Positions 40,649-51,240 are shown, counted from the first letter of the stretch. The stretch is 64,000 bases of DNA from Doryteuthis pealeii (GCA_023376005.1 CM042179.1:23385252-23449251); one strand, 5' to 3'. Notes: generated from the sequence alone by a model not told the origin. Made by a program: numbers and translations.

Positions 40649-40790
40649 CCATGCATCCCAGTGTTTTTCTTTTTTATTCCCTCACTATTTCAAGCTAACT
40701 GTAAATACATTTCAATAGTTTCTTAGAAATGAATTACACAGGATAGGTTACAAGGTAGGAGTTAGACGGCTTTAGTTGTTTTCCCAGATC
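40649..40790 (+). repeat. Family F copy, right part
   Basis: Resumes at CCATGCATCCCAGTG and runs through GTTACAAGGTAGGAGTTAG. Confidence 0.75.
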
Positions 40791-40943
40791 ATAAATAAAA
40801 ACCCTACAATCTATTAAGAAACTTTAGCTGTGACCCATCAAATGCTTCAATTGTTAAATGATAAAGTCACTGATAGGCAATTCTGTAGATGCTGGACTTG
40901 AATATCCATAATATTTCTTAAGACATTCAGTTTTTCAACTCTT

Positions 40944-40947
<4 letters not shown>

Positions 40948-40993
<46 letters not shown>

Positions 40994-40994
40994 A
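40948..40994. repeat. (TA)n microsatellite
   Basis: TA run with an imperfect right end. Confidence 0.9.
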
Positions 40995-41007
40995 CATACA
41001 TACATAC

Positions 41008-41300
41008 AGAGATGCTGATAGGTACTCATCTTGTCCCTGACACACAAAAATCTAAAAAGACGTAGCAAAATCATATCCATGCATCCCAGTGTTTTTATTT
41101 TCTCTGCCCTCACTATTTCAAGCTAGCTGTAAATACATTTCAATAGTTTCTTACAAATTAATTACACAGGATAGGTTACAAGGTAGGAGTTAGATGGCTT
41201 TAGTTGGGACTCATAAATTTTCCTGGGCACTCATTCAAAGCAAATATGTGCATCCCAGGACACACTAAATCAAAAAGTTATCAACATCACTGGCTTTTGC
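41008..41300 (+). repeat. Family F, long copy
   Basis: Nearly the same extent as the 28.7-kb copy, from AGAGATGCTGATAGGTACTC to CAACATCACTGG. Confidence 0.75.
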
Positions 41301-41534
41301 TGACTTCATTACCAACCAAGAATTGTCTTCAATCTCTATCAGTTCAGAGTAAGAAGAACATGGATGAGAAACTTTTTCAGAATATATTAATCAGTTTAGA
41401 ACAGAGAAACCTTTCAAATTCCATCTCTTCAGCCAACTAGTTAATTTTTCTCTTTAAAACACATACATCATTGCAAATAAAATAAATACACCCAAACAAT
41501 TTTTTTTATAAAAAGTTAATTTTCTTCTCGTCAG

Positions 41535-41745
41535 AATCAGCTGTACGGCAAAGGTAGTATATTCCTTTTTTGCTAGCGCTAGACCAGTGAGATTTTTTTT
41601 TTTTTTTTGCTGAGGTGGAGCACTACACCTACCATCAGCTTCCAGGTGCTTTACCGCAAAGATTAGATTACCCATGCACTACTACTCTTATGCTGGGTTG
41701 GTGAAGACCAGTATCGAACCTGGAACCTTGTAATACTTAGGTGGA
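41535..41745 (-). repeat. SINE-A, inverted, diverged
   Basis: GCTAGCGCTAGACCAGTGAG, CACTACACCTACCATCAGC, then GACCAGTATCGAACCTGG. An oligo-T run at 41586-41608 replaces the ATCT block. Confidence 0.75.
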
Positions 41746-41764
41746 TTAGACTCTTACCAAAACC

Positions 41765-42155
41765 TTAATGCAAAGTACAACTTACAAACATATCCTTCTA
41801 AATTGTAACAGACTTAAACATATCTGCTCTAATTACTATCAAGCAAGAAACCTGAGGGATATCTTTAAGAATACAAACCCTGAAAACATTTTAAATTTTC
41901 TAAAAAAAAAAAAAAGCAACCTTTTCAACAAGATATAACAGAACATAACCGAATATCTCCATAGAACCACTACTTTAAAGACTGAAATCCAAAATAACCT
42001 TTTTGGTATTAAATGACCCACAGAGGTTAATATGCCTTATAACAAAACTCAAAACCCATAGAACCACTACTTTAAAGACTGAAATCCAAAATAACCTTTT
42101 TAGCATTAAATGACCCACAGAGAATGATGTGCCGTTAAACAAAACTCAACTCAAA
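41765..42155 (+). pseudogene. Second LINE 3' end with duplicated tail
   Basis: 41770-41905 matches the LINE C-terminus at 1456-1578 (TCCTTCTAAATTGTAACAGA, GAATACAAACCCTGAAAACA), but a small deletion and an A-run break the frame. The 3' UTR segment CCACTACTTTAAAGACTG plus tail hairpin occurs twice, 97 bp apart (41961 and 42058). Confidence 0.75.
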
Positions 42156-42159
42156 ACCT

Positions 42160-42950
42160 TTATAAGATGATGACCTTACAGTTAAGTATGGTGAGAGTAA
42201 AACAAACTGATTGGTTGTCTAATTGCAAGCATTGCTAGTGATTGGTATTTGAGCTCTGGCACAAGGCCACAATTTATTGAGTTTTACAAATCATTTTGTT
42301 CTTGGGAGAAAACTATATTTCTCCAACTATATTCCTCGACAAATTGGTGACTGAAGCACTTGAATAACAAAAAATGCAACTTTCTCACGATGGAACAGCT
42401 ATACAACTTTAATAGGTCTACTGCCAAACACGTACAGGCTGTGAAGATATACATGTACAGTACATATATTCATGGTAGTAAATGATAAACGAGATTGATA
42501 ATACATATATGCACTTATTACTTACTAAACATTTATTTTAGTTTTGGATTTTTTTTCTGTTTTCTTTTTTTTAATTTTCTAGTCCATGTGTATTATCTGT
42601 AATTTTATGCAGTAGCCTGCAAAACTTCAAACTCCATTTAATTATTGATAGCAAACTTGGAAATTTATAAACATACACTTTTGTATACTTAAATGTAAAA
42701 AAAAAAAAAAGAATGTTTTTTTGCACACATATGGCTTAAACAGTTTCATGAATCAGTATATATTTAATATAACTCGTAGAAAATGGTTTTAAATAAACAA
42801 TTATCAGACTGACCAAGTTTACAAAAAAAAGGTCTTATTTTTTATTGAAATAATTTTTTTTATATATATATAAATTAAATGTGAGGAAAAATGACACTTA
42901 AGACAATTGGGCTCATTTCATTAAGTGGAATTGTTTTGTAAAACTTATAT
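42160..42950. other. Gap, no gene recognised
   Basis: AT-rich. No repeat shared with the rest of the window was noticed. Confidence 0.4.
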
Positions 42951-42954
42951 GAAA

Positions 42955-43450
42955 GTTTAAGGGTAATCTTGAACATTAGCTGCTTAAATGAGAGTAACCT
43001 CTCCTTGTTTTTTTTTTGTTTTTTCACTTTGAGGAAGCCGTATGTTTTGTTTTATAAAAACACAGATTTTTCGACAAATTGGATATACTTATACATTTCT
43101 AATATACTGGTACTCTGATAGAAATATTAACATCTTTTTTTTAAATCACCTGTGGGAGATTCTAAGCATATGTTGACAGGGATGGTGAACATGTAGAGAC
43201 TGTTTGACAATATATTAAAAGTATTCCTATATAAGGGTGTTAACATTTTTAAATCGATTAAAAAAAGATGTTAATATTTCTATGAGAGTACCTGTATATT
43301 AGAAAATTATAGGTATACCCAATTTGTCAAAAAATCCATGTTTTTACAAAACAAAACACAGGGCTTCCTCAAAGTGAAAAAAACAAAAAACAAGGGGAGG
43401 TTACTCTCATTTAAGTAGCTAATGTTCAAGATTACCAGTTTAAGTGTTAA
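42955..43450. mobile_element. Large foldback element, ~190-bp arms
   Basis: Left arm (TAATCTTGAACATTAGCTGC ... CTCTGATAGAAATATTAACA, to about 43150) is the inverted complement of the right arm (GTTAATATTTCTATGAGAG ... CTAATGTTCAAGATTACC, about 43260-43440). The ~100-bp middle (around GGTGAACATGTAGAGAC) is unique. No ORF. It is a non-autonomous foldback/TIR element. Confidence 0.8.
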
Positions 43451-43804
43451 GATTTTGTACTAAATGCATTTATTTTTTTTAGATTATCCAGGCTCAATAT
43501 GGCCACTATCATAGAATTTCTTATGCTTGGCTTAGTCTGGCGCACAACCCTCAGATTTCTTACATTACCTGCTGTGTCTAATGCATAGGCATGCTGGGCA
43601 GTTGCCCATGGGCCCAATGCTAATCTGTGTATGTTGTAATGTACTGTCAATAAATAAATACTATACTATACTAAACTGCCTTGCCCGGGGTGGGGGGGGC
43701 TATAATGCAATTAATATAGGAGTGTCTCTATAAGTAGTCAGTCACCTACACAGAGCAAATCCATAGCTGCTTTAGTGATAAAAAAGAAAAATTGTCCTTT
43801 AAGA

Positions 43805-44042
43805 ATAAGTAAAGTCATCGGAGTGGCCAAATGTCGGTATCAACCAGACAGCAAAGGAATCTATCCCCTTTTCACTAGCGCTTGACAAAGGAGATTGTTT
43901 TTGCATCTGAGGTGGAGCACCATATCTACCAGCAGCTTAGAATCCTGTGCTACTCGTACACTGAGTTGGCAAGTGCTGATATCGAACCAGGAATTTCATA
44001 GTTCCTAGTTGGACGCTCTACCAACTGAGCTAAACAGGCCCT
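43805..44042 (-). repeat. SINE-A, inverted
   Basis: AAGTAAAGTCATCGGAGTGG through GCTCTACCAACTGAGC. Its head abuts the head of the next, oppositely oriented SINE-B. Confidence 0.8.
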
Positions 44043-44280
44043 TTAGGAAGCACAGTGGTGTACTGGTTAGAGTTGAAGGAAATGGACACGTTGAACCGAG
44101 TTCAAATCCTGGATGAAGCCACAATTCACATAACACTAATACCTTTGGAAAAGGTATGAATCCAATTATTCTCCCTTCAGCTATGGGTAAATAGTAGGAC
44201 AGGCTGGGCTCTTTAATCTTGGTAAGGCAACCAGTCTAGGAGAAGGAAAACTCTGAATTCAAACCTCTTAAATCTCTGCT
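44043..44280 (+). repeat. SINE-B
   Basis: GGAAGCACAGTGGTGTACTG head, GAGTTCAAATCCTGG B-box, body to CTCTTAAATCTCTGCTT. It lacks the final 40 bp. Confidence 0.8.
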
Positions 44281-44354
44281 TGGGGTGGTCACTACTAGAA
44301 TAGGCTCAGGCTTACTTGGTGATCTATTTCAACTTTTAAAAAAAAAAAAAAATC

Positions 44355-44575
44355 AAAGAATAAGTCATCAGGGTGGCCTAAAGTTGGTATCGGCTTTTCA
44401 GAGAGAGAGTCTATCCCCTTTTCAATAGCACTAAACCAAGGAGATTGTTTTTGGCATCTGGGGCAGAGCGCCACACCTACCATTAGCTCCTAACTTTACC
44501 ACACAGATCCTGTGCTACTCATACACTGAGTTGGCAAGGGTCAGTATCGAACTAGGAACCTTGAGGGAGTCTATC
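44355..44575 (-). repeat. SINE-A, inverted
   Basis: AAGTCATCAGGGTGGCC to GAACTAGGAACCTTG, then broken directly into another SINE-A body. Confidence 0.8.
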
Positions 44576-44765
44576 CCCTTTTCACTAGTGCTAGACCATG
44601 GAGATTGTTTTTGGCAATGAGGCAGAGTGCCACACCTACCATCAGCTCCTAACTTTACCACACAGATCCCTGTGCTACTCATATGCTGAGTTGGTGAGGA
44701 CTAGTAACAAAGTTGAAACCTTGTGGTTCCTAACCGACACTCTACCGACTGAGCTAAACCCTTAA
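44576..44765 (-). repeat. SINE-A, inverted, tandem to previous
   Basis: Begins mid-element at AGTCTATCCCCTTTTCAC and ends with a head CTCTACCGACTGAGCTAAAC. It is either an insertion or an unequal exchange within the preceding SINE-A. Confidence 0.8.
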
Positions 44766-45010
44766 ACTTGTTAATATATCTTTTAATTCAAAACTCAGAA
44801 TCAATACATTATTATTCTGACTTTGGTTACATCTGAAGTAAGTTGGCCAGTATTTTCATCTGACTCTCAACAAATACATTGTAATTTGGCATGATAATTC
44901 TCAAGCAATCCATAAGTTTTTTGAATAACCAGTGTTCTAAAATAATATTCATACCATCAACCAAACTATGTTTGATAGAGAGCTTTGAGTGATTAAAAAA
45001 AATTGTGTAA

Positions 45011-45012
<2 letters not shown>

Positions 45013-45050
<38 letters not shown>
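45013..45050. repeat. (TA)n microsatellite
   Basis: TA run just before the hairpin element. Confidence 0.9.
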
Positions 45051-45053
<3 letters not shown>

Positions 45054-45082
45054 AGAATGGAAAGGGAATTGAATCCGACAAT

Positions 45083-45443
45083 ATGAGGAAAAAATGAGTA
45101 AAGAAATGTAGATGGATAAAAATGAATTTTATCGATATCACTTTTAATCGATATCACTTACACATGTGTTTCGGTCCGTTTATCAAAATAAAAAAATAAA
45201 AAATTCACTCTGATGAAGGTCGTAAAAAAATCTCTCTGTGTACGGAATATTTTAACATTTTTCCTATTATTATTATTATCATCATTTCAACATCATCTGA
45301 TTATTTTAATAATAATAATAACGTAAATCCATATGTATTTTGATAAACGGACCAAAACACATGTGTAAGTGATATCGATTAAAAATGATATCGATAAAAT
45401 TCATTTTTATCCATCTACATTTCTTTACTCATTTTTTCCTCAT
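45083..45443. mobile_element. Long hairpin element, 108-bp arms
   Basis: Arm 45083-45190 (ATGAGGAAAAAATGAGTAAA ... TCCGTTTATCAAAATA) is almost perfectly inverted at 45336-45443. The 145-bp spacer holds CACTCTGATGAAGGTCG and ATT/ATC triplet runs. (TA)n lies close outside both arms. Such a fold would give a strong RNA hairpin if transcribed. It could be a foldback element or a Penelope-like terminal structure. Confidence 0.75.
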
Positions 45444-45569
45444 ATATATATATATATATAATATATATATATAAAATATGATAGAGCATGAATGTGAAAA
45501 TTTATTAGCATATAAATGTGCTCACTGCTAAAATAGTAGAGGAGTTTTTAAATTATATATATATACCAA

Positions 45570-45681
45570 CACTGCACAATCAGAATGTGTCACATGGTCA
45601 ATTTGTTATGTGGAGTTGGTCAGCTTTGAATACAGAGTTTTCCTTCTTTTAGACTGGTTGCCCAACCAGGTTAAAGAGCCC
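45570..45681 (-). repeat. SINE-B 3' half, inverted
   Basis: CACATGGTCAATTTG, TTTTCCTTCTTTTAGACTGG, AACCAGGTTAAAGAGCC, then it joins directly to the RPS17 relic. Confidence 0.7.
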
Positions 45682-45949
45682 AGAAATAAAATTGCAGGAT
45701 TTGTTACACATTTGATGAAACGTATCCAGAAGGGCCCAGTTCATGGCATTTCCATCAAATTGCAAGAGGAAGAACGTGAGAGGAGAGATAACTATGTACC
45801 TGAAGTTTCTGCTATTGAACAGAATGGTATCATTGAAGTTGATCCTGACACTAAAGGCCTTGGACTTTGGCAACTTAGAAGGTCTTCAAGTAACACAGCC
45901 TATTCCGTCAATGGGAGGCTTCCGAGGTCCAGGTGGTCCACATACATAA
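45682..45949 (+). pseudogene. Ribosomal protein S17 (eS17) processed pseudogene, 5'-truncated
   Basis: The sequence from R-N-K-I-A-G-F through [30 protein letters not shown] and I-I-E-V-D-P-D-T-K is the middle and C-terminal half of small-subunit protein eS17, a structural ribosomal protein. After D-P-D-T-K (45841-45855) about 11 nt are missing relative to the usual E-M-L-K codons, shifting the frame. The true ending (L-D-F-G-N-L, then L-Q-V-T-Q-P) continues one frame over to the TAA at 45947-45949. The first ~60 residues are absent and replaced by SINE-B DNA. No intron is visible, and an AATAAAAG follows the stop. A processed pseudogene is most likely. A real last exon with a sequence error is the alternative, since CAG precedes the homology. 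Confidence 0.88.
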
Positions 45950-46019
45950 AATAAAAGTATGTTACAAATGGGAAATATTTTTAAAAAACTTATTAAAAAT
46001 GGATAAAATAAAAGGTTTT

Positions 46020-46150
46020 GCTCAAAGTTCTGTGAAGGCTCCCAATTCCAACAAGAAGACTCTTGAGTTTAATGAGGAACATTTGAAGAAAGCTGGAGGG
46101 CACATCAGCTGAAATAATCAATATGAGGACAACAGTCCAAAAACAATGTA
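46020..46150 (+). repeat. GAAGAAGGC-type module, decayed
   Basis: CTCAAAGTTCTGTGAAGGC, then TTTGAAGAAAGCTGGAGGGC and CAGCTGAAATAATC, aligned with 28315-28450. Confidence 0.6.
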
Positions 46151-46564
46151 AATAATACAAATGGTATTTTTTTTAAAATCAAAATAATACAAATGGTACT
46201 AACTTGTCTAGACCTCTTTTTATTATATAAATTGCTCAACTCCACAAACATTATCATTTGAATTTTATATTCTAAAATTTAAAAAGTTTAAATATTCAGT
46301 TAGGATACATTTTTGATCACACCTCATTTATTTATATATACACATATGGCAAATATATAAAAATTTATTGTGTATAAACTTTGTTCTTGTGAACATTGTT
46401 TTTTTGGATATTATGAATCATGGAAAAAAAACAGAACAAAAAAACAGAATTTTAATATCCAGCTGTAGTTCTGTCCCTGGTTTGATTAATTCCGATATTT
46501 CGGGTGAACATTCACCCTTTGTCAAGATATAAAGACTGTGTGGGGAAAAGTGAAATCCAGTATA

Positions 46565-46744
46565 TTTTTTAAATATAATTGTTTTCCATAAGCAACTACC
46601 CAGGTTTCAGGTTATTTCACCATCATCAGTAACAGCAAGAAATGTCTTTGCATAAACACCAGAAGATCTATTAGCAACCTGATGATGGTGAAATAACCTG
46701 TAATCTGGGTAGTTGCTTATGGAAAACAATTATATTTAAAAAAT
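46565..46744. mobile_element. Hairpin element, 65-bp arms
   Basis: Arm 46565-46629 (AATTGTTTTCCATAAGC, CAGGTTATTTCACCATC) is inverted at 46679-46744 (GATGGTGAAATAACCTG, GCTTATGGAAAACAATT) around a 50-bp spacer. No ORF. It has the form of a small foldback/MITE. Confidence 0.75.
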
Positions 46745-46829
46745 TCAACAAATAAATAAAGCTCCTACAAATTTGTGGTTGAGAACTGTGATTTCTTTGT
46801 TTCATCCAAAAATTTTTTTTAAATATATA

Positions 46830-46875
46830 TCTATATCTATCTATCTATCTATATCTATATATATATATATATATA
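46830..46875. repeat. (ATCT)n/(TA)n microsatellite
   Basis: ATCTATCTATCT followed by a TA run. Confidence 0.85.
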
Positions 46876-47124
46876 ACCAAGTTCATATACAAATTGCTTA
46901 ATCACACTAAATCATATTTACTGCATTTTGATAGTTGTCTTTTTCCAACAATTCAGCAGTTGGCAAGTGTTTGACACAGGTTAAATGATGTTTTGCAGCA
47001 ACAAAACTAGACTAAAATCCTACGTAGATGACGATGACTTAAAAACAGAACAAATATGTTCTTCACAAACGGCTTGTACTCTACAGTTTTCCCTCCACTT
47101 TTTTTCATTTTTGTTGTGTACATG

Positions 47125-47130
<6 letters not shown>

Positions 47131-47171
<41 letters not shown>
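47131..47171. repeat. (TA)n microsatellite
   Basis: TA run in a segment (46880-47800) where no gene or clear repeat was recognised. A 50-bp T-rich tract lies at 47270-47315. Confidence 0.9.
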
Positions 47172-47174
<3 letters not shown>

Positions 47175-47802
47175 AGTGGGAAAAATTTTTTCTTCTGTGA
47201 ACTGTCTACGGGAATGGAATGAAATGAAAATTCAGTATTTTGTGTATAGATACACGATCCGTCTCTAGGGCCTTTTTTTCTTTTTTTTCTTTTTTCTCTT
47301 TTTTTTTTTTTTTTCTGTTCTTGCAGTCTTGAAATGCAAATCAGGCCATATTGGCTGGAACACAGACTTGCTATGTACTCAGGAAAGATTGGCATCATTC
47401 ACTTATATATACTTATATATACTTATATATACTTAAGTAACATTTTGGATAACTTTCTTTCTATCCGCATATGGCTATTGTACCTCTGGGATTTTATTTT
47501 GATGCTGTTTTATAGACAGTCCTAAATTAAAATATGTATGCTACCATGTGAGGTATTTTATTTCAAGTTGAGTTTTAAGATACTTGGACTGTTATTTTGT
47601 ATTAAAAAAAAAATTATTTCAACCATCTGAAGCTTTATAATTATCATTAGCAAGGTTACCTAGTGTTGCCTGGCTTTGAAAAACATTGTAAATTGTGGTC
47701 ATTTAATTTTGTTTTGAAACTTTACTTTTGAAGTAGTTGATAAGGTTTAAAAATTAAAAAATGCAATTTAGATACCTGATGATTTGAACCTCTAATATTA
47801 AT

Positions 47803-48057
47803 ATAAGTAAAAGTTGAGGGAGTGGCCTATTGTTGGTATCAGCCATAAGAGAGAGAATCTATCCCCTTTTCATTAGTGCTAGACCAGGGAGATCGTTTTT
47901 TTTGTGTCTGAGGTGGAGCGCCACACCTACCATCAGTTTCTCACTTTACTGCATAGATCCTTGTGCTTCTCATATGCTGAGTTGGCAAGGTCTGGTATTG
48001 AACCCGGGACCATGTGGTTCAAAGCCGGGTACTCTACTGACTGAGCTAAGCCAGCCT
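47803..48057 (-). repeat. SINE-A, inverted
   Basis: AAGTAAAAGTTGAGGGAGTG to TCTACTGACTGAGCTAAGCC. The tRNA-like head reads TTAGCTCAGTCAGTAG on minus. Confidence 0.8.
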
Positions 48058-48184
48058 CTTAATGTTAATATCATAAACAAAAAGGAAATGTAAAATTCTT
48101 TTCATTAACCAATGTTAGAAATAAAATAGTATATAACAAATGATAATTATATAATAGTATTTAACATTTGAAACCTTTTTCTTT

Positions 48185-48997
48185 TATGGTATTGAAAAGA
48201 GAAAAAGGTTTCACACTAAGAAAGGCAAGAAGCAGATGATATCCTGCACAAACAGTCACAGATGCAGACTATGCTGATGACCTTGCACTTCTTGCAGATA
48301 CACGAGCACAGGCTGAGTCACTACTACATAGTTTGGAGGAGGCAGCAAAGAATGTCAGCCTCTATGTGAACTCCGATAAAACTGAGTTCATGAGTTTCAA
48401 AATGAAAGGAAACATCTCCACACTCAACAGTAAGCCTCTTAAGCTAGTAGAACAATTCACATACCTAGGTAGTAATATCTCATCCACAGAAAGTGATGTT
48501 AATACACGAATAGCAAAGGCATGGTCGGCCACAAACAAATTATCAGTCATATGGAAGTCCAATCTCCCTGACAAGCTAAAACGACAATTCTTCCAGGCTG
48601 TGGTTATATCAGTATTGCTGTATGGCTGCACCACTTGGACCCTAATGAAGCACCTTGAGAATAAGCTAGATGGGAGCTGCACAAGAATGTTATGTGCAGT
48701 CTTGATAATAACAGCACCCCACAAGGAAGCAGCTGTATTCCCATCTCACAGACCATCCAAGTGAGACGGACAAGCCATGCTGGACACTGTTGGAGAAGCA
48801 AGGATGAGCTCATAAGTGACGTTCTCCTATGGAAGCCAACACATGGATATGCTAATGTTGGCTGCCCAGTAAGGACCTACATTGACCAACTATTCGAGGA
48901 TGCTGGTTGCTGCACAGAAGACCTCCCAGGGGCAATGAATAATAGGGAAGGCTGGCGAGAGATTGTCATGGATATCCATGCTGCCTGTGCGACCTGA
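48185..48997 (+). pseudogene. LINE reverse transcriptase, C-terminal half with YADD
   Basis: The frame at 48261 reads D-A-D-Y-A-D-D-L-A-L-L-A-D: the Y-A-D-D box is the catalytic motif of RT palm motif C. It continues L-Y-V-N-S-D-K-T-E, F-T-Y-L-G-S-N-I, L-L-Y-G-C-T-T-W-T-L and C-T-R-M-L-C-A-V-L. Around 48705-48725 a deletion shifts the frame, and the ending (V-R-R-T-S-H-A-G-H-C-W, then D-V-L-L-W-K-P-T-H-G and W-R-E-I-V-M-D-I-H) runs to the TGA at 48995-48997. The order is that of a non-LTR retrotransposon ORF2 found widely in invertebrates. The endonuclease and RT N-terminal part are missing, so it is a 5'-truncated, frameshifted copy. A GATGATGATGA-type tail follows the stop, as in related elements. 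Confidence 0.85.
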
Positions 48998-49144
48998 TGA
49001 TGATGATTTAACATATGACAATTTGTTAATAGTATATAACATATGAATGTTATATATGTAACAGATTACATTTACATAATAGCATTTAACAGATGACAGT
49101 TGTATAATAGTATATAACACATAATTATATTAGTATATAATAGT

Positions 49145-49405
49145 ATGGGCCAGTTTAGCTCAGTCGGTAGAGCGTTCAGCTAGAAACCACAAGCTTCCTA
49201 GTTTGATACTGGCCCTCACCAACTCAGTGTATGAGTAGCACAGGGATCTGTGCTGTAAAGTTAGGAGCTGATGGTAGGTGTGGCACTCTGCCTCAGACAC
49301 CCAAACAATCTCTTAGGTCTTACTCTAGTGAAAAGGGGATAGACTCCCTTGCTGATTGGCTCATACCGACATTAGGCCACCCCAACAACTTTACTTTTAC
49401 TTTTT
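49145..49405 (+). repeat. SINE-A, near full length
   Basis: GGGCCAGTTTAGCTCAGTCG head to CAACAACTTTACTTTTACTT end. Confidence 0.9.
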
Positions 49406-49505
49406 TCTATAACAGATGACAATTACATGTGTATATTATGTATGAAGATTATATATAACAAATGGCAATTACTTGAGTGTACATAACATATGATATATGA
49501 TTTTC

Positions 49506-49845
49506 CCAACCCTATTGCCCTTATGGCAAGCCCCAACCCCTTTTTATCATATGGATGCTAGAAGGCGGTGGCTGCGGGTCTACATGTCCTGGGAATGACG
49601 TTAAACTCTATCTGATGGTGAGGTTCCAGTTTTGGAGGTTTGTGGAATGTGGAGCACCCCTTCATCACCATTGCTCCCTGGTCCACTCTTACCTGGAGTG
49701 GCAGTACCTGTACTAAATAGAAAAATGTATTTATAAAAAAATTGTATTATCCATTAAGAATTGATTTATTCCAAAACTTTATCGGCATTAAATGACCCAA
49801 TGAGGTTGATATGCCGTAAAACAAACCAAACCAAACCAAACTTAA
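49506..49845 (+). repeat. SINE-C
   Basis: Starts at the same base (CCCAACCCTATTGCCC) as the copy at 37014, suggesting a preferred 5' truncation or a true 5' end. It ends with the stem-loop tail and ACCAAACCAAACC. Confidence 0.9.
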
Positions 49846-49859
49846 ATTATTTAACTTAT

Positions 49860-50005
49860 TATATATATGTATATATATAATTTATATATTTATATATATA
49901 TATATATGTGTGTGTATATATTTATATGTGTGTGTGTGTATATGTATGTGTGTGTGTGTGTATATGTATGTGTGTGTGTGTGTGTTGATGATGTTATAGA
50001 GAAAA
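49860..50005. repeat. (TA)n/(TG)n microsatellite cluster
   Basis: Alternating TA and TGTG runs. Confidence 0.85.
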
Positions 50006-50230
50006 AACTTGTCCCTATAATATAACTTATGTTCTTAGATTATTCATCCAGGGAATATGTAGGTATATGTTTGTTTATACATACATATGTGTTTGTGTGA
50101 ATGTATGTGTGTATATGGGTATAAAATTAGCATAACCACCCTTAATTTAACCCTACAGTACATATGAGACACATATATACATATTCCAAATAAAGTAGTA
50201 ATTTTTTTAAATTTATTTTTTATATATTTA

Positions 50231-50232
<2 letters not shown>

Positions 50233-50279
<47 letters not shown>

Positions 50280-50280
50280 T
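50233..50280. repeat. (TA)n(GA)n microsatellite
   Basis: TA run followed by GAGAGAGAGAGAGA. Confidence 0.9.
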
Positions 50281-50452
50281 AATGTAGAGATTTATGCATG
50301 TATATCAATGTGTATACACATATATGCAGATAAATATGTGTGTGTGTGTGTATATGGGCACATAATTAGATAAAATTAAATATATCCAAATTTAACCCTA
50401 AAATATAAACTATGCATGCAAACATGAATCATCCAAGTAAATTAATAATAAA

Positions 50453-50668
50453 TGGGGAATGTGGAGCACCACTTCATCACCATTGTTCCCTGGCCCACTC
50501 TGACCTGGAGTGGTAGTACCTGTTAGGGTCCCATCTATGGGTTAAATAGAAAAATGTATTTATAAAAAATTGTATTATCCATTAAGAATTGATTTATTTC
50601 AAAACTTTATCGGCATTAAATGACCCACTGAGGTTGATATGCCGTAAAACAAAACCAAACCAAACCGA
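50453..50668 (+). repeat. SINE-C 3' half
   Basis: TGGGGAATGTGGAGCACC to the stem-loop tail and an AACCAAACC end. 5'-truncated. Confidence 0.85.
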
Positions 50669-50702
50669 AATAACATATGAAGATTGCTTAATAGTATGTA
50701 AC

Positions 50703-51000
50703 AGCGGTAGAGCGTTCGGCTAGAAACTACAAGGTTCCTAGTTCGATACCCGCCCTCGCCAACTCAGCGTATGAGCAGCACAGGGATCTGTGTGGTAAAG
50801 TAAGGAGCTGATGGTAGGTGTGGCGCTCCACCTCAGATTCAAAAACAATCCCCTTGGTCTAGCACTAGCACAGCTTATAGACTGACTCTCTAGAGACGCT
50901 AAAATAATCTCCTTGGTCTAGTGCTAGTTAAAAGGGGATAGACTCCCTCGCTGCATGGCTGATACCGACATTAGGCCGCCCCGACAGCTTTACTTACTTA
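50703..51000 (+). repeat. SINE-A with internal duplication
   Basis: The head begins at CGGTAGAGCGTTCGGC, so the A box is half lost. The AACAATCCCCTTGGTCTAGC block is followed by a second AATAATCTCCTTGGTCTAGT block 70 bp later, a small tandem duplication. It ends CGACAGCTTTACTTACTTAC. Confidence 0.85.
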
Positions 51001-51240
51001 CTTAGCTGACCTGGTAAAACATCCACCTGGGAACAACTAGGTTCCAGGTTCTGTACCAGCCCTTGCCAACTCAACAGATGAGTAGCATGGATCTATGTGG
51101 TAAAGTGGGTAGGTGATGGTAGGTGTGGCTCTCCAACCCAGAGACAAAAACAATCTCCCTGCTCTAATGCTAGTGAAAAGGGGATAGGCTCCCTCGCTGT
51201 CCAGCTGATACTGATAATAGGCCATTCCATCAACTTTTAT
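51001..51240 (+). repeat. SINE-A, diverged, tandem to previous
   Basis: AGCTGACCTGGTAAAACATC head variant with B box GGTTCTGTACCAGCCC, and end CCATCAACTTTTATAATAGG. It belongs to an older subfamily than its neighbour. Confidence 0.75.

Noticed and set aside
47313..47440. Exon after a very strong T-rich acceptor (TTCTGTTCTTGCAG)
   Set aside because: The T tract is a homopolymer-rich repeat, the frame soon enters TATATAC repeats, and no protein family was recognised.
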